This document shows, one piece after another, positions 49,900-58,967 of a DNA stretch of 64,000 nucleotides. Within the stretch, counting starts at the first letter, position 1, and each line of letters begins with the position of its first letter. The notes beneath the pieces are model-generated. The model did not search any database. It worked only from the letters and a program-made list of their open reading frames with translations, and was not told the origin of the DNA. A program made the position numbers and the translations under genes. Source of the stretch: UBA4744 sp963723165 (GTDB lineage Bacteria > Actinomycetota > Acidimicrobiia > Spongiisociales > UBA4744); assembly GCA_963723165.1 (NCBI GenBank), contig CAVRPP010000008.1:124001-188000 (forward strand). The letters run 5' to 3'.

Positions 49900-50511
49900 T
49901 TACTTGTTCTTGCCTTTGGCAGCCTTGTCGGCGGCTTTCTCGGCTTTCTTGTCCTTGACCCATTGCGGTGGTCCGTGCCCGTCGCCGTCTTCTCCGTCGT
50001 CGTCAACGCCTTCCACGCTGCCTTCGGGATCCAGCGAACCCTTTTTTCCGAAATCCTCGTGTGCGAACATCTTCACGAGCTGGCCTTTCGGCAAGTCCCC
50101 GAATTCCTCAGCAAAGTCCGGATCATCGGCGAGCGCGGCCTCCAGGCCTCCATCCTTGAGCCAATGCACAAATGAGGACACCATTGACCCGTGGTTGAGC
50201 TGTCCGTTGGGACCGGTCAGGGTCGGCGGAGTGCAATCGTCTTGTACCGGATCGGGGTCCGGAATAAAGAAGATGCCCGAGGGTGTGATCTCCTCAGTTT
50301 CCTCGCAGGTTGCGCCTTCACCAACCCAGTAGAAGACGATCGAAGTGAGTTGACTTGCCCAAATGTATTTTTCGATGTAGGTATCTACATCAAATGCGTG
50401 CTTGGGCTCGTTTGTCTCGGTCGTTGGCTCGTCGGCCAGAGCGGAGCCCATCGTCCCGAGCACCAGCAACGCCACCAGCGTCATTACCCCCCAGCGCTTC
50501 ACCATCTTCAT
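49900..50511 (-). CDS. Secreted acidic protein of unknown function
   Basis: A 203-residue protein with a signal peptide (VKRWGVMTLVALLVLGTMGS, cleavage at SALA-DE). The mature part is acidic. Two Cys (GATCEETEE and DDCTPPTL) could form a disulfide. A helical region follows (SMVSSFVHWLKDGGLEAALA), then an Asp/Gly-rich stretch (VDDDGEDGDGHG) and a Lys/Ala-rich tail (KDKKAEKAADKAAKGKNK). ATG 50511 has GGGAG 6 nt upstream. No family is recognised. The acidic-then-basic C-terminus suggests binding to the cell surface or to a charged polymer. Confidence 0.75.
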   Translation of the reverse strand: MKMVKRWGVMTLVALLVLGTMGSALADEPTTETNEPKHAFDVDTYIEKYIWASQLTSIVFYWVGEGATCEETEEITPSGIFFIPDPDPVQDDCTPPTLTGPNGQLNHGSMVSSFVHWLKDGGLEAALADDPDFAEEFGDLPKGQLVKMFAHEDFGKKGSLDPEGSVEGVDDDGEDGDGHGPPQWVKDKKAEKAADKAAKGKNK

Positions 50512-50618
50512 CAACTACTCCCATCGCAGAGAAATGCCACTACCAGTGGTCATCGTCTTTCTGACGAAACCCTTTAGGCAGCAACCACAGGTTGGCGGCA
50601 TCGCCGCCGCCTGCGGCG

Positions 50619-50624
50619 TATCGT
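50619..50624 (+). promoter_or_regulatory. Candidate leaderless -10 box TATCGT
   Basis: TATCGT ends 6 nt before ATG 50631. Confidence 0.45.
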
Positions 50625-50630
50625 TGCCCC

Positions 50631-51656
50631 ATGACCGTCCTGTCGCTCCGCTTCCACGGGCCCGGCGATCTCCGTTCCGAACGTGTCGATCTCCGCCCGA
50701 TGGAACCCGGTGAGGTGGTCGTCGGCGTCGAGGCCTGCGGGGTCTGCGGGTCGGATCTCCATTTCCTCGACGGGTCTGCTCGTACCCGGCATACCCCCAT
50801 TACTCTCGGACACGAGATCGCCGGGCGGATCATCGAAACGGCCGACCCCTCCTGGGCGATCGGCGATGAAGTGGTCGTTGCAGCAGGAGTCACCTGCGGG
50901 TCGTGCCTTGCCTGCCGGAGCGACCGGGAAATGATCTGCGAGCGCCTGGCCATGACGGGCATCGACTTCGACGGCGGACTGGCAGAACGAGTCGTGGTGC
51001 CGGGCAACGCAGTCCTGGCCCGCCCCACCGCCCTGGGCGCCGAAGTGGCCGCGACGGCAGTCGATGCCGGCGCCACGGCCTTCCATGCAGTGGCGTGCCG
51101 TGCCAGGGTTGAGCCCGGTGAGACCGTCCTCATCATCGGGGCCGGAGGGCTGGGTTCGTATGGCATCCAGATCGCCCGGGCCCGGGGCGCCGCCCCCGTC
51201 ATTGTGGCCGACTCCGACCCCGGGGCTCTCGAGCGAGCCCGGCACCTGCAGGCCGACGAGACGATCCTGGTCGAGGCGGGAGCATCGATCGGGCGGGCGG
51301 CCAAACTGCTCACCGGCGGGGGCGTCGACGCGGCCATCGAATTCGTCGGGAAGGCGGCAACCCTCGACGCCGCCATCAAGTCAATACGACCAGGGGGACG
51401 AGCGGTTGCGGTGGGGGTCGGTATGGAGCCGCTCACAACCCTGCCACCCGTGTTGTGGGCCCGCAATGAATACGAACTGCTGGGCTCGTTCGGCAGTCAT
51501 CGGCGCGACGTCGAGCAGGTTCTCGACTGGTTGGCCGACGGAACCCTGCAGCCACCGGTTCTGGAGAGAATCCCGCTGGAGGGAGCAGACAAGGTGATCA
51601 TCGCACAGGCCGCCGGCGACCGGCCTTCTGCCGGGCGCCTGATGGTCATCCCCTAG
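50631..51656 (+). CDS. Zinc-dependent alcohol dehydrogenase (MDR family)
   Basis: A 341-residue medium-chain dehydrogenase. Catalytic zinc is bound by Cys in CGVCGSDLH and the GHE of LGHEIAGRI. Structural zinc is held by the four Cys of CGSCLACRSDREMIC. The Rossmann motif is IIGAGGLGSYGIQIA, and ADSDPGALERAR suggests NAD preference (Asp at the end of the second strand). It resembles threonine/sorbitol dehydrogenase-like enzymes; the substrate is unknown. The start is taken at ATG 50631, not 50592, because of the -10 box and family alignment. Confidence 0.9.
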   Translation: MTVLSLRFHGPGDLRSERVDLRPMEPGEVVVGVEACGVCGSDLHFLDGSARTRHTPITLGHEIAGRIIETADPSWAIGDEVVVAAGVTCGSCLACRSDREMICERLAMTGIDFDGGLAERVVVPGNAVLARPTALGAEVAATAVDAGATAFHAVACRARVEPGETVLIIGAGGLGSYGIQIARARGAAPVIVADSDPGALERARHLQADETILVEAGASIGRAAKLLTGGGVDAAIEFVGKAATLDAAIKSIRPGGRAVAVGVGMEPLTTLPPVLWARNEYELLGSFGSHRRDVEQVLDWLADGTLQPPVLERIPLEGADKVIIAQAAGDRPSAGRLMVIP

Positions 51657-51663
51657 CGAACCC

Positions 51664-51930
51664 TCAGCTCTGTCCCCAATGCCGCTTGGCAGCTTCCTCG
51701 AGTTCGTCGAGTCGGCTGTAGTAGTCGGGGAACTCGTTGAGGTGGGCCAGGGCAATCTTGCCGGTGGTGACCGGATCGTCTTCGGTGACGTTGGTGGCCG
51801 GATCGCGAGCGCCGTGCTCAAGTTCCACGTTCAAACCCATGTGAAACTGCCCGAGGTCGAAGTCGACATCGTCGAACTCGATCCCTATTGCATCGGCGAT
51901 GTTCTGAGCATCTTCAAGTGTGAACTGCAT
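51664..51930 (-). CDS. DUF5661-type protein
   Basis: An 88-residue soluble protein: FTLEDAQNIADAIGIEFDDV, FHMGLNVELEHGARDPATNV and KIALAHLNEFPDYYSRLDEL match the DUF5661 family found in many bacteria. It is mostly helical and acidic; no activity is known. AAAGGA lies 8 nt before ATG 51930. It ends just after the dehydrogenase gene, in convergence. Confidence 0.8.
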   Translation of the reverse strand: MQFTLEDAQNIADAIGIEFDDVDFDLGQFHMGLNVELEHGARDPATNVTEDDPVTTGKIALAHLNEFPDYYSRLDELEEAAKRHWGQS

Positions 51931-52018
51931 GGTGATCGTCCTTTCTCCTCCCATTATCCGTCTGCGGCGTGGTAATCACCACCGGCAAGTGCCACAGGGG
52001 AGATGCCGAAGAGCGGAT

Positions 52019-53800
52019 TCACGATCTGACCTCGGTGCCCTCCCACACGTCCGACAATCGGGCATAGGCGCCGCCCCGGGCTACCAACTCGTCGTGAGGT
52101 CCTTCTTCGATGATCCTCCCGCTATCAATCAGGACCACTCGATCAGCGCGCTGCGCGGTTTGCAGCCGGTGGGCGATGACCATTGCCGTCCTCCCTTCGA
52201 GCAGCACCGAGAGCGCCGTCTCTACCCGGGCTTCCGTTTCGGGGTCGAGGTTGCTGGTCGCTTCGTCGAGCACGATCAGAGCGGGATCGGCAATCAGTGC
52301 GCGGGTGAGGGCTACCAACTGGCGTTCACCCGACGAGAGCCGGGAGCCTCGTTCGCGAACCTCGGTGTCGAGCCGTTCGGGCAGGCTCCGAACCCAATCG
52401 GCGATGCCGACCGTGGTGCACACAGCCCAGATCTCCTCATCGGAAATGCCCGGCCGGGCGAAAGCGAGATTGTCCCTCAGCGTGCCACCGAACAAATAGC
52501 CCTCCTGCGGCACGAGCGCTACGTGACGCCGCAGCGACGTGAACGAAAGCTCACGGACGTCGACCCCGTCGATAGCGACGGTGCCGCGGGTCGGGTCGTA
52601 GAAGCGGACGGCCAGCTTGGCCAGCGTGCTTTTCCCCCCGCCCGTTTCTCCTACAACAGCTATGCGCTCTCCACATACGATGTCGAGGTTGATGTCCTCG
52701 AGGACCGGGGTGTCGGGGTCGTATCCGAACGTCACGCCGCGGAAGCTGATTTCTCCGCAGACCGGTTCCTCCAGCTCGGCCGGTTGCCCGACCTCCGGCA
52801 CAGCCGTCTTCGTGTCGAGTATCCCGAAGAGCTTGCTGAGGGCTGCCAACGCCGCCTGGAGGAGGTTGTACACGTTGGACAGCTGCACGATCGGCTCAAA
52901 GAAGTAGGCCAGGTAGAGAAGAAATGCCACCAGGGATCCAAACGACATTGCTTCGTCGAGCACCCGGCTACCGCCGACCAACAGGATGAGGGCAATGCCC
53001 AGACTGGCCAGCAGGTCGACGGCCGGGAAGTACGACGCGATGGCTTTCGCCGCCGACAGGTTCGCTTCAAAGTACCGCTGGTTGACCCGGCCGAATTCGA
53101 TAGCCTGGCGGCGCTCCTGGGTGTAGGCCTGGACGACCCGCACCCCGGAGATACCCTCCTGCAGAGCACCGAGCACCTGCCCGATCTGCTCCCTGATCGC
53201 CTGGTAGGCACGATCGGCATATCGGCGAAAGACGAGTGACATGACGATCAACAGCGGCATCAAGGCAAGCACCGTAAAAGCCAAAGTCACATCGACGAGG
53301 AACATGGCGACCGTTACCCCGGTCACCATGAGAACGCTGGAGACAACCGAGACGGCCCCTTGATTGGCAAACTCGGTCAGGGACTCGATGTCGGATGTCA
53401 TACGCGCCACCAGCACGCCCGTCTTCGATCGACCGAAGAAGCCCATATCGAGGTTGATGAGATGACGGAACACCCGGACCCGCATCGACCGCAGATACCG
53501 TTCTGCGACCCAGGCAACCGAATAGATGGAAACCCTTTGCGTGACGTACTGGACGACGAGAACCGCCATGAGGACCAGCGAAGCCGTGGTGACCACCCCC
53601 ACGTCTTTGGCGATCACTCCCTGATCGACGCCGAACCTGATCACCAGCGGGCTGGCCAGCTTGGCTGCAGTCGAAGCAATCGTCGCCGCCATGGCGCCGA
53701 CGGCCGGACCAGCGAGATCGCTCCCGTATGCGCCTGCCCGGCGCAGGAGACGGAGGGGCCGCTCCACCTTGTGGTCGCCGCCAAACCGGGCGTACATCAT
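52019..53800 (-). CDS. ABC exporter half-transporter (membrane plus ATPase)
   Basis: A 593-residue type IV ABC exporter. Residues about 30-320 are the six-helix membrane domain. The ATPase has Walker A GETGGGKST, Q-loop ALVPQEGYLF, signature LSSGERQLVALTRAL, Walker B LIVLDEATSNLD and HRLQTA. The signature LSSGE instead of LSGGQ is a mild oddity. It overlaps the next exporter gene upstream by 4 bp, so the two probably form a heterodimer that exports a lipid, peptide or drug. In such pairs one ATP site is often degenerate; here both partners look largely intact. Confidence 0.92.
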   Translation of the reverse strand: MMYARFGGDHKVERPLRLLRRAGAYGSDLAGPAVGAMAATIASTAAKLASPLVIRFGVDQGVIAKDVGVVTTASLVLMAVLVVQYVTQRVSIYSVAWVAERYLRSMRVRVFRHLINLDMGFFGRSKTGVLVARMTSDIESLTEFANQGAVSVVSSVLMVTGVTVAMFLVDVTLAFTVLALMPLLIVMSLVFRRYADRAYQAIREQIGQVLGALQEGISGVRVVQAYTQERRQAIEFGRVNQRYFEANLSAAKAIASYFPAVDLLASLGIALILLVGGSRVLDEAMSFGSLVAFLLYLAYFFEPIVQLSNVYNLLQAALAALSKLFGILDTKTAVPEVGQPAELEEPVCGEISFRGVTFGYDPDTPVLEDINLDIVCGERIAVVGETGGGKSTLAKLAVRFYDPTRGTVAIDGVDVRELSFTSLRRHVALVPQEGYLFGGTLRDNLAFARPGISDEEIWAVCTTVGIADWVRSLPERLDTEVRERGSRLSSGERQLVALTRALIADPALIVLDEATSNLDPETEARVETALSVLLEGRTAMVIAHRLQTAQRADRVVLIDSGRIIEEGPHDELVARGGAYARLSDVWEGTEVRS

Positions 53801-55560
53801 GATGCAACCTCAGGCGACAATCCTGTCTCGGCCAGGATTTCCCGATACCGGGGCACGGTCCCCAGGAGTTCCTCGTGCGGGCCCGACGCGAGCACCCGGC
53901 CGTTGTCGAGGAGAATGACCCGGTCGGCCAGGGTGAGGGTCGAAGTCCGGTGAGCGATGATGATGGTGGTTCGCCCTTCCATCACGTGCTGGAGCGCCGC
54001 CCTGATCTCTCCCTCCGTTATGGCGTCCACAGACGACGTAGCGTCGTCGAGAATGAGCACTCGCGGGTCCCGGAGGATTGCCCTAGCCAGCGCGATCCGC
54101 TGCCGCTGACCACCGGAAAGGCTGTAGCCCCGCTCCCCTACCAGGGTCTCGTACCCGTCCTCGAGGTCGGCAATGAACTCATGAGCCTGAGCCAGCCGGG
54201 CAGCCAGGCGGACTTGCTCGGGCGTGGCATCCGGGTTTCCAAAGGCAATATTCTCGCCAATCGTGGCGGAGAACAAGAAGGTCTCTTCGAACACGACGGC
54301 CACTTCGTTGCGGAGTTCATCTATCAGCAGGCGGGATATGTCCACGCCGTCGATTCGCACCGATCCGCCACTCGGGTCGTAGAACCGTGGCAACAGGTAG
54401 GCGAGCGTCGTCTTGCCTGAGCCCGTCGAGCCGACCAGCGCCACGGACGATCCACCGGGAATGTGGAGGTCGACGCCGTCGAGTACGGGTGGTCCTTCTG
54501 GATATGAGAACGAAACCGCCGACAACCGAATTTCGCCGGGACCATCCGGAAGGGTGACCGCATCGTGTGAGTCCCGGATATCGGGAGCCGTCTTCAGCAG
54601 GTCGGTCACCCGGGACGCCGACGCTGCGGCGCGCGGCAGTTCGGCGAAGAACCACCCCGTGATACGCAGCGGGAATTGGAGTGCGACCAGGTACTGGGTG
54701 AACGCAACGAAGTCACCAAGGGTCATCGAGGTATCGACGACCCGGCGGCCTCCCACGTAGAGGACCAGCACAGTGGCGACTGCCGGGATCAACTCAAACA
54801 TCGGGACGTAGATCGATCGCAACCGAAGCATGTCCATGGTGCGGCTGAAGATGCGTTGTGCAGTCCGGTCGAGCCGCTGCACCTGCTGATCCTCTTGCCC
54901 GTAAGACTTGACCACCCGCACTCCCGCCACGACTTCTTCCACCACGTTCGATAGATCGGCCAGCCGCTGCTGAACGTCCCAGGAGACCTTCAGAACCCGG
55001 CGGGCGTAGCGGTTCGCGAGCAGCAAGAGGGCAGGCACGGTAAGCGCCGACAACAGTCCGAGCACCGGGTCGAGCGCAACCAGAACGATCACGACCGCAA
55101 CGAACATCACCAGGTTGGCGGTCGTGATGGGCAGCATTGCGAAGATCAATCGGACCTGGGAGAGGTCACTCGACGAGCGGGCCATCAGCTCTCCGGTCGG
55201 CACCCGATCATGAAACGAGAAGGCCAGCCTCTGCAAATGCTCGAAGATCCTGTTGCGGAGATCGGTCTCCGCCCGATAGGACAGGGAGAAAGCGAAGAAT
55301 CGGCGTCCGCCGATTCCCAAGGCCTTGAGCACTCCGGCTGCCACCACTAGTCCAACCAGCGGCAGCAACAGATCGCGCTGGTTGCCTTCGATGGCGCGAT
55401 CTATGACGAGTTTGGTGAGGTACGGGGTTATCACCACCACCGTCATCCAGAGCAGTGCACTGGCAACACTGAAGATGGATTCGCGCCGGTACTGGAGCAG
55501 GGTGCGGCCCAGAAGCTTCAGCCCGGACCGAACCGCCGGATCCCCGAGGGTTGCAGTCAC
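53797..55560 (-). CDS. ABC exporter half-transporter (membrane plus ATPase)
   Basis: A 587-residue type IV ABC exporter with a six-helix domain (SIFSVASALLWMTVVVITPY first) and an ATPase: Walker A GSTGSGKTT, signature LSGGQRQRIALARAI, Walker B LILDDATSSVD and HRTSTL. In Walker B the usual DEA is DDA, so the catalytic Glu is Asp; this partner may hold the weaker site of a heterodimer with the 52019-53800 protein. GTG 55560 is the start: it shares GTGA with the YihY stop and homology begins there. The frame runs open to 56178 but only as antisense-like sequence over yihY. Confidence 0.92.
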   Translation of the reverse strand: MTATLGDPAVRSGLKLLGRTLLQYRRESIFSVASALLWMTVVVITPYLTKLVIDRAIEGNQRDLLLPLVGLVVAAGVLKALGIGGRRFFAFSLSYRAETDLRNRIFEHLQRLAFSFHDRVPTGELMARSSSDLSQVRLIFAMLPITTANLVMFVAVVIVLVALDPVLGLLSALTVPALLLLANRYARRVLKVSWDVQQRLADLSNVVEEVVAGVRVVKSYGQEDQQVQRLDRTAQRIFSRTMDMLRLRSIYVPMFELIPAVATVLVLYVGGRRVVDTSMTLGDFVAFTQYLVALQFPLRITGWFFAELPRAAASASRVTDLLKTAPDIRDSHDAVTLPDGPGEIRLSAVSFSYPEGPPVLDGVDLHIPGGSSVALVGSTGSGKTTLAYLLPRFYDPSGGSVRIDGVDISRLLIDELRNEVAVVFEETFLFSATIGENIAFGNPDATPEQVRLAARLAQAHEFIADLEDGYETLVGERGYSLSGGQRQRIALARAILRDPRVLILDDATSSVDAITEGEIRAALQHVMEGRTTIIIAHRTSTLTLADRVILLDNGRVLASGPHEELLGTVPRYREILAETGLSPEVAS

Positions 55561-56504
55561 TTCTTGTCGCTCCGACTCCTGATCACGACTTCTTGCTCGA
55601 GCGTCTCGAGTCCGAGCTTCATCTGTTCGGTTGTATCCGCGGAGTTCCCGGCGCGGCGGCGCTGTCTGCGCCGGGCGGTTGCCGCCGCCACCGAGCCGGC
55701 AACGATGATCAGGTAGGAGACGACGTACAACCACAGGAGCAGCAGAGCGACCGCTCCAAACGTCGCGTAGGTGGCTCCAAGACCCCCGGCAGTGTTGAGG
55801 TATTGCTGCAATCCGAGAGAGAACCCGACCATTCCTACAGTTGCCATCAATGCTGCCAACCACGTGCCCGGCAGACGACGCGGTGGGGCAAAGCGGTACA
55901 GCAACCAGAAGAAACCCAAAACGCTGATCGAGGCGACCGGGATCCGCAGCGCCGCCCAGAGGTCGATCGGCCAGGCCAACTGCGTGATCTCCTGGAGCCA
56001 ATCCCGGATGGCCCGTCCGGCGATGATGAGAACCGACGAAAGGGCCAGCGCCAGGCCGACCGCGACCGTGAGCCCCGCTGCGATCAGACGGGTTTCCCAC
56101 CACGGCCGGTCCTCCTCGATCCCCTCCACCCGGGTGAGGACTCGCATGATGGTGAGAACCCCGCGAGTCCCAAACCACAGAGCCAGGACGGCGCCCAGGA
56201 CGATGACCACGCCCTCGCGATTGTCGACAATGCGTGAAGTATCGCCCAAAGCGCTGCCGATGAACTCGGCAACATCAACCGGGGCGATCAGTGAGATAAC
56301 CCGAACCGTTTCCGCTTGAGCTTCGGCGGTCTTGCCAAAGAATGAAGCCGCAGTGAGCAGCACAACGGCGCCCGGTACCAGAGCAAAAATGATGTTGTAA
56401 GCGATCGCACCGGCCAGCACGGCCGGACCGGCGGCACTGAAACGGACCCAGAATTTGACCACCGGCATCTCGCCGATGCGATCGATGATCCGTGGTAGCG
56501 CCAT
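55557..56504 (-). CDS. YihY/BrkB-family membrane protein
   Basis: A 315-residue integral membrane protein with about six helices. Family hallmarks are GAIAYNIIFALVPGAVVLLT near the start, LWFGTRGVLTIMRVLTRVEG in the middle and PRRLPGTWLAALMATVGMVG before the last helices. The C-terminus is basic and cytosolic. The family has been confused with RNase BN; its real role, perhaps envelope transport, is unsettled. It is the first gene of an operon with two ABC exporter halves, so a part in export is reasonable. ATG 56504 lies 6 nt after TAACCT. Confidence 0.85.
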   Translation of the reverse strand: MALPRIIDRIGEMPVVKFWVRFSAAGPAVLAGAIAYNIIFALVPGAVVLLTAASFFGKTAEAQAETVRVISLIAPVDVAEFIGSALGDTSRIVDNREGVVIVLGAVLALWFGTRGVLTIMRVLTRVEGIEEDRPWWETRLIAAGLTVAVGLALALSSVLIIAGRAIRDWLQEITQLAWPIDLWAALRIPVASISVLGFFWLLYRFAPPRRLPGTWLAALMATVGMVGFSLGLQQYLNTAGGLGATYATFGAVALLLLWLYVVSYLIIVAGSVAAATARRRQRRRAGNSADTTEQMKLGLETLEQEVVIRSRSDKK

Positions 56505-56510
56505 TCCCAC

Positions 56511-56516
56511 AGGTTA
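56511..56516 (-). promoter_or_regulatory. Candidate leaderless -10 box TAACCT for yihY-ABC operon
   Basis: Minus-strand TAACCT ends 6 nt before ATG 56504. Confidence 0.5.
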
Positions 56517-56563
56517 GGTCCGATAAGGCTCCAGCTTGCACCCTTCTCGCACCAGGTTCTTCG

Positions 56564-56569
56564 TACACT
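56564..56569 (+). promoter_or_regulatory. Candidate leaderless -10 box TACACT
   Basis: TACACT ends 7 nt before ATG 56577. It is about 50 bp from the opposite-strand yihY box, so the two divergent promoters nearly touch. Confidence 0.5.
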
Positions 56570-56576
56570 GATCCGC

Positions 56577-58103
56577 ATGCGATGGTCTGCAGTGGTTTTG
56601 CTCGCGGCATCGGTGGCCCTGGTGTCGTGCAGCTCTTGGCTCGGTCTCGACGCGCCTGAGGGGCCGCCCGTCACAACTCCCGTGGCTCCTCCCTCATCAC
56701 CGGTGACCACCACGACGGTTACCACCCCTCCGACCACAACGACCACATCCCCCACCCGGCCACCGGGAACGATCCCCGGATGGACCGTTGGACGACCCTG
56801 GGGTTCGGTCGACGGGCTGACCATGTTTCGCGGCAACCCCACCCGCACGTACTACGGCGAACCGCCGGTCCCCAACAACCCCGGCATTCTGTGGAGCTAT
56901 CCCGCCGGGGATCCGCTGTGCAGCAGCTCCTCCGTCTCTGGAACCGCCACGGTCTGGTGTGGGACGGGGTGGACCGGACAACCGGTTGTATACGAACGTG
57001 CGGACGGGGTAACGGAAGTCATCTTCGGGGCCTACGACCGAAAGGTCCACTTCCTCGATGGTGCGACCGGCCGGCCGACCCGACCACCATTCAGCACCGG
57101 CGACATCATCAAGGGCTCGGTGTCCCTCGACCCGGACGGTTTCCCCCTACTCTACTTCGGTTCCCGGGACAACAAGCTCCGTATCGTCGCCCTGGACCGC
57201 CCGGAGCCGGAGTTGCTCTGGGATCTCGATGCGTCGGCAGTACGGGGCATTTGGAACAACGACTGGGACAGCAACCCAGTGATACTCGACGATCTGATGC
57301 TCGAAGGCGGAGAGAACTCCTGGTTCTTCATCATCAAGCTCAACCGCGGCTACAACGCCGATGGCCTCGCGACGGTTGACCCCGAACGCCTCGTCGAGGT
57401 GCCCGGCTACACCGACGAACTCCTCAGCCGGGTCGGAAAGAACGTGTCGATCGAAAACTCGCCCGCCGTCTTCGAAGACCGGGTCTACTTCGCCAACTCT
57501 GGGGGGCGGATCGTCGGTTTGGACATGTCGAGTTTGGGCACCGGGCAGGCCCCGGTCGTGTTCGACTACTGGGTGGGAGATGACGTGGACGCCACGATCA
57601 CCATCGACGCCGAAGGCATGCTGTACATATCTGCCGAACTCGAGCGCTTCAATGATCGTTCCGAAGAGCTCGGTCAGTTGATCAAACTCGACCCATACGC
57701 CACCGATCCCTACCTGTGGGGAGTTGCGGTTCCGCCGCGCGGGGCCGGCGACGGCGGACTGTGGGCCACCCCGGCCCTCGGGGACGGAATGATCTATGCA
57801 TCCACTCATCCAGGAGAGCTGCTGGCGGTCGACACCGAGACCGGAGAGGTGCTCTGGCGGGACGAGATCGGCTTTCACGCCTGGTCATCGCCCGTCATCG
57901 TCGACAACACGCTGCTGGTCTCGGTCAATTGTGAGACCGGTGGTGGTTTGAGAGCCTATTCCCTGAAGGACCCGACCGAGCCCGCCCGGCTATGGCAGTA
58001 CGACCATGCTTCCGGCTGCATCGAAAGCACCCCGGCCGTATGGAAGGGAACGATCTACGTTGGGTCCCGCGATGGCCGGTTCTATGCCTTTGGGGAGAAA
58101 TAG
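56577..58103 (+). CDS. PQQ-type beta-propeller lipoprotein
   Basis: A 508-residue exported protein. The signal ends in the lipobox VSCS (C18), followed by a Pro/Thr-rich linker (about 30-68) suited to spanning the cell wall. Residues about 70-508 are repeated blades with PQQ-like signatures: VWCGTGWTGQPVVYERADGV, FGAYDRKVHFLDGATGRPTR, YFGSRDNKLRIVALDRPEPE, LAVDTETGEVLWRDEIGFHA, and a last blade IYVGSRDGRFYAFG. No enzymatic residues are seen; binding or scaffolding is likely. It stops just before a hairpin. Confidence 0.87.
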   Translation: MRWSAVVLLAASVALVSCSSWLGLDAPEGPPVTTPVAPPSSPVTTTTVTTPPTTTTTSPTRPPGTIPGWTVGRPWGSVDGLTMFRGNPTRTYYGEPPVPNNPGILWSYPAGDPLCSSSSVSGTATVWCGTGWTGQPVVYERADGVTEVIFGAYDRKVHFLDGATGRPTRPPFSTGDIIKGSVSLDPDGFPLLYFGSRDNKLRIVALDRPEPELLWDLDASAVRGIWNNDWDSNPVILDDLMLEGGENSWFFIIKLNRGYNADGLATVDPERLVEVPGYTDELLSRVGKNVSIENSPAVFEDRVYFANSGGRIVGLDMSSLGTGQAPVVFDYWVGDDVDATITIDAEGMLYISAELERFNDRSEELGQLIKLDPYATDPYLWGVAVPPRGAGDGGLWATPALGDGMIYASTHPGELLAVDTETGEVLWRDEIGFHAWSSPVIVDNTLLVSVNCETGGGLRAYSLKDPTEPARLWQYDHASGCIESTPAVWKGTIYVGSRDGRFYAFGEK

Positions 58104-58111
58104 GTCAGTTA

Positions 58112-58172
58112 TCAGTTATCAGTCACGACTGACAACTGAAAGGGCGGCGCAGGCCGTCCGACTGACAACTGA
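58112..58172. repeat. Inverted and direct 13-mer repeats after the propeller gene
   Basis: TCAGTTATCAGTC (58112-58124) pairs 12 of 13 with GACTGACAACTGA (58127-58139), making a tight hairpin. The second 13-mer recurs exactly at 58160-58172. It may also terminate the propeller transcript. Confidence 0.6.
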
Positions 58173-58195
58173 GTACTGCGACCCGCACGGCCGCG

Positions 58196-58954
58196 TCACT
58201 CCCACCGGAACAGGAAGTATGCGGCGACAGCCGAGCCGACCCCGAGTGCCACCACCGCTATCGACTGGCCCATCGCCCATTCGCCACTCAACCAGGGCTC
58301 CTGCAGCATCTTGATTACCGGCGTCAGGGGTGCGTAGTCGCCGATGGTTGCGAGCGATTCCGGCAACACCTCGGGTGGTGGACCGGAGCCCGACACGAAC
58401 ATGAAGAGAAACCACAACAGCAAACCGGCCGACTGAGCCGCCCGGGCGGTAGGCAACACTGTCCCCAGCAAGATCCCGAACGCCGAAAAGCAGAGCGTCC
58501 CGAGCACAAATGCCAGCAGGAAGAGCCCGACCGATTCCGGGGCCGCGACCGCGGTGGTGGGAAAGGCCACTGCCAGCAACAGGGCGCTGCCAATCGTGGA
58601 AACGAGAAAAGCAACCACCAATTGCGAACTCAAGAAAACCGGGCGAGGCACCGAGGAGGCCCGTAGCCGCCGCAACACTCCCCGCTCCCGGTATTCCGCA
58701 ATGTGGGCCGGCACGCCGATCAGGGCTACTCCGGCGATCGCCATGCCGACATAGGCGGCGGTGTACCAGTTGGTCGGTCCGTACCCGCCGTAAACGAGAA
58801 ATCCTCCGTTCTCGCCTGAGTCTGCCTCGTTGCCGAACACACCTCCAAGGACGTACAGGACCATCAACGGCAGAGCAAAAGTGAACAACACGGTCACCGG
58901 CTCACGCAAGAAGAGCTTGGTTTCCACCCAGGAGGTCTTGAGCAAAGGTTTCAT
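58196..58954 (-). CDS. ABC-2 type transporter permease
   Basis: A 252-residue membrane protein with six helices in the ABC-2 arrangement: an N-terminal amphipathic LLKTSWVETKLFLREPVTVL before helix 1, a large external loop and a family segment GVLRRLRASSVPRPVFLSSQ between helices 2 and 3. It is translated 13 bp after its ATPase partner. Such actinobacterial pairs often export drugs or lipids; the substrate is unknown. It is not related to the polysaccharide exporter at 984-2598. Confidence 0.87.
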   Translation of the reverse strand: MKPLLKTSWVETKLFLREPVTVLFTFALPLMVLYVLGGVFGNEADSGENGGFLVYGGYGPTNWYTAAYVGMAIAGVALIGVPAHIAEYRERGVLRRLRASSVPRPVFLSSQLVVAFLVSTIGSALLLAVAFPTTAVAAPESVGLFLLAFVLGTLCFSAFGILLGTVLPTARAAQSAGLLLWFLFMFVSGSGPPPEVLPESLATIGDYAPLTPVIKMLQEPWLSGEWAMGQSIAVVALGVGSAVAAYFLFRWE

Positions 58955-58967
58955 CCGTTCTGCACTC

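Noticed and set aside
55561..56178. Extension of the second ABC exporter to 793 residues
   Set aside because: This part is antisense to the YihY gene and has low-complexity shadow composition; the GTG at 55560 fits the 4-bp overlap and family length.
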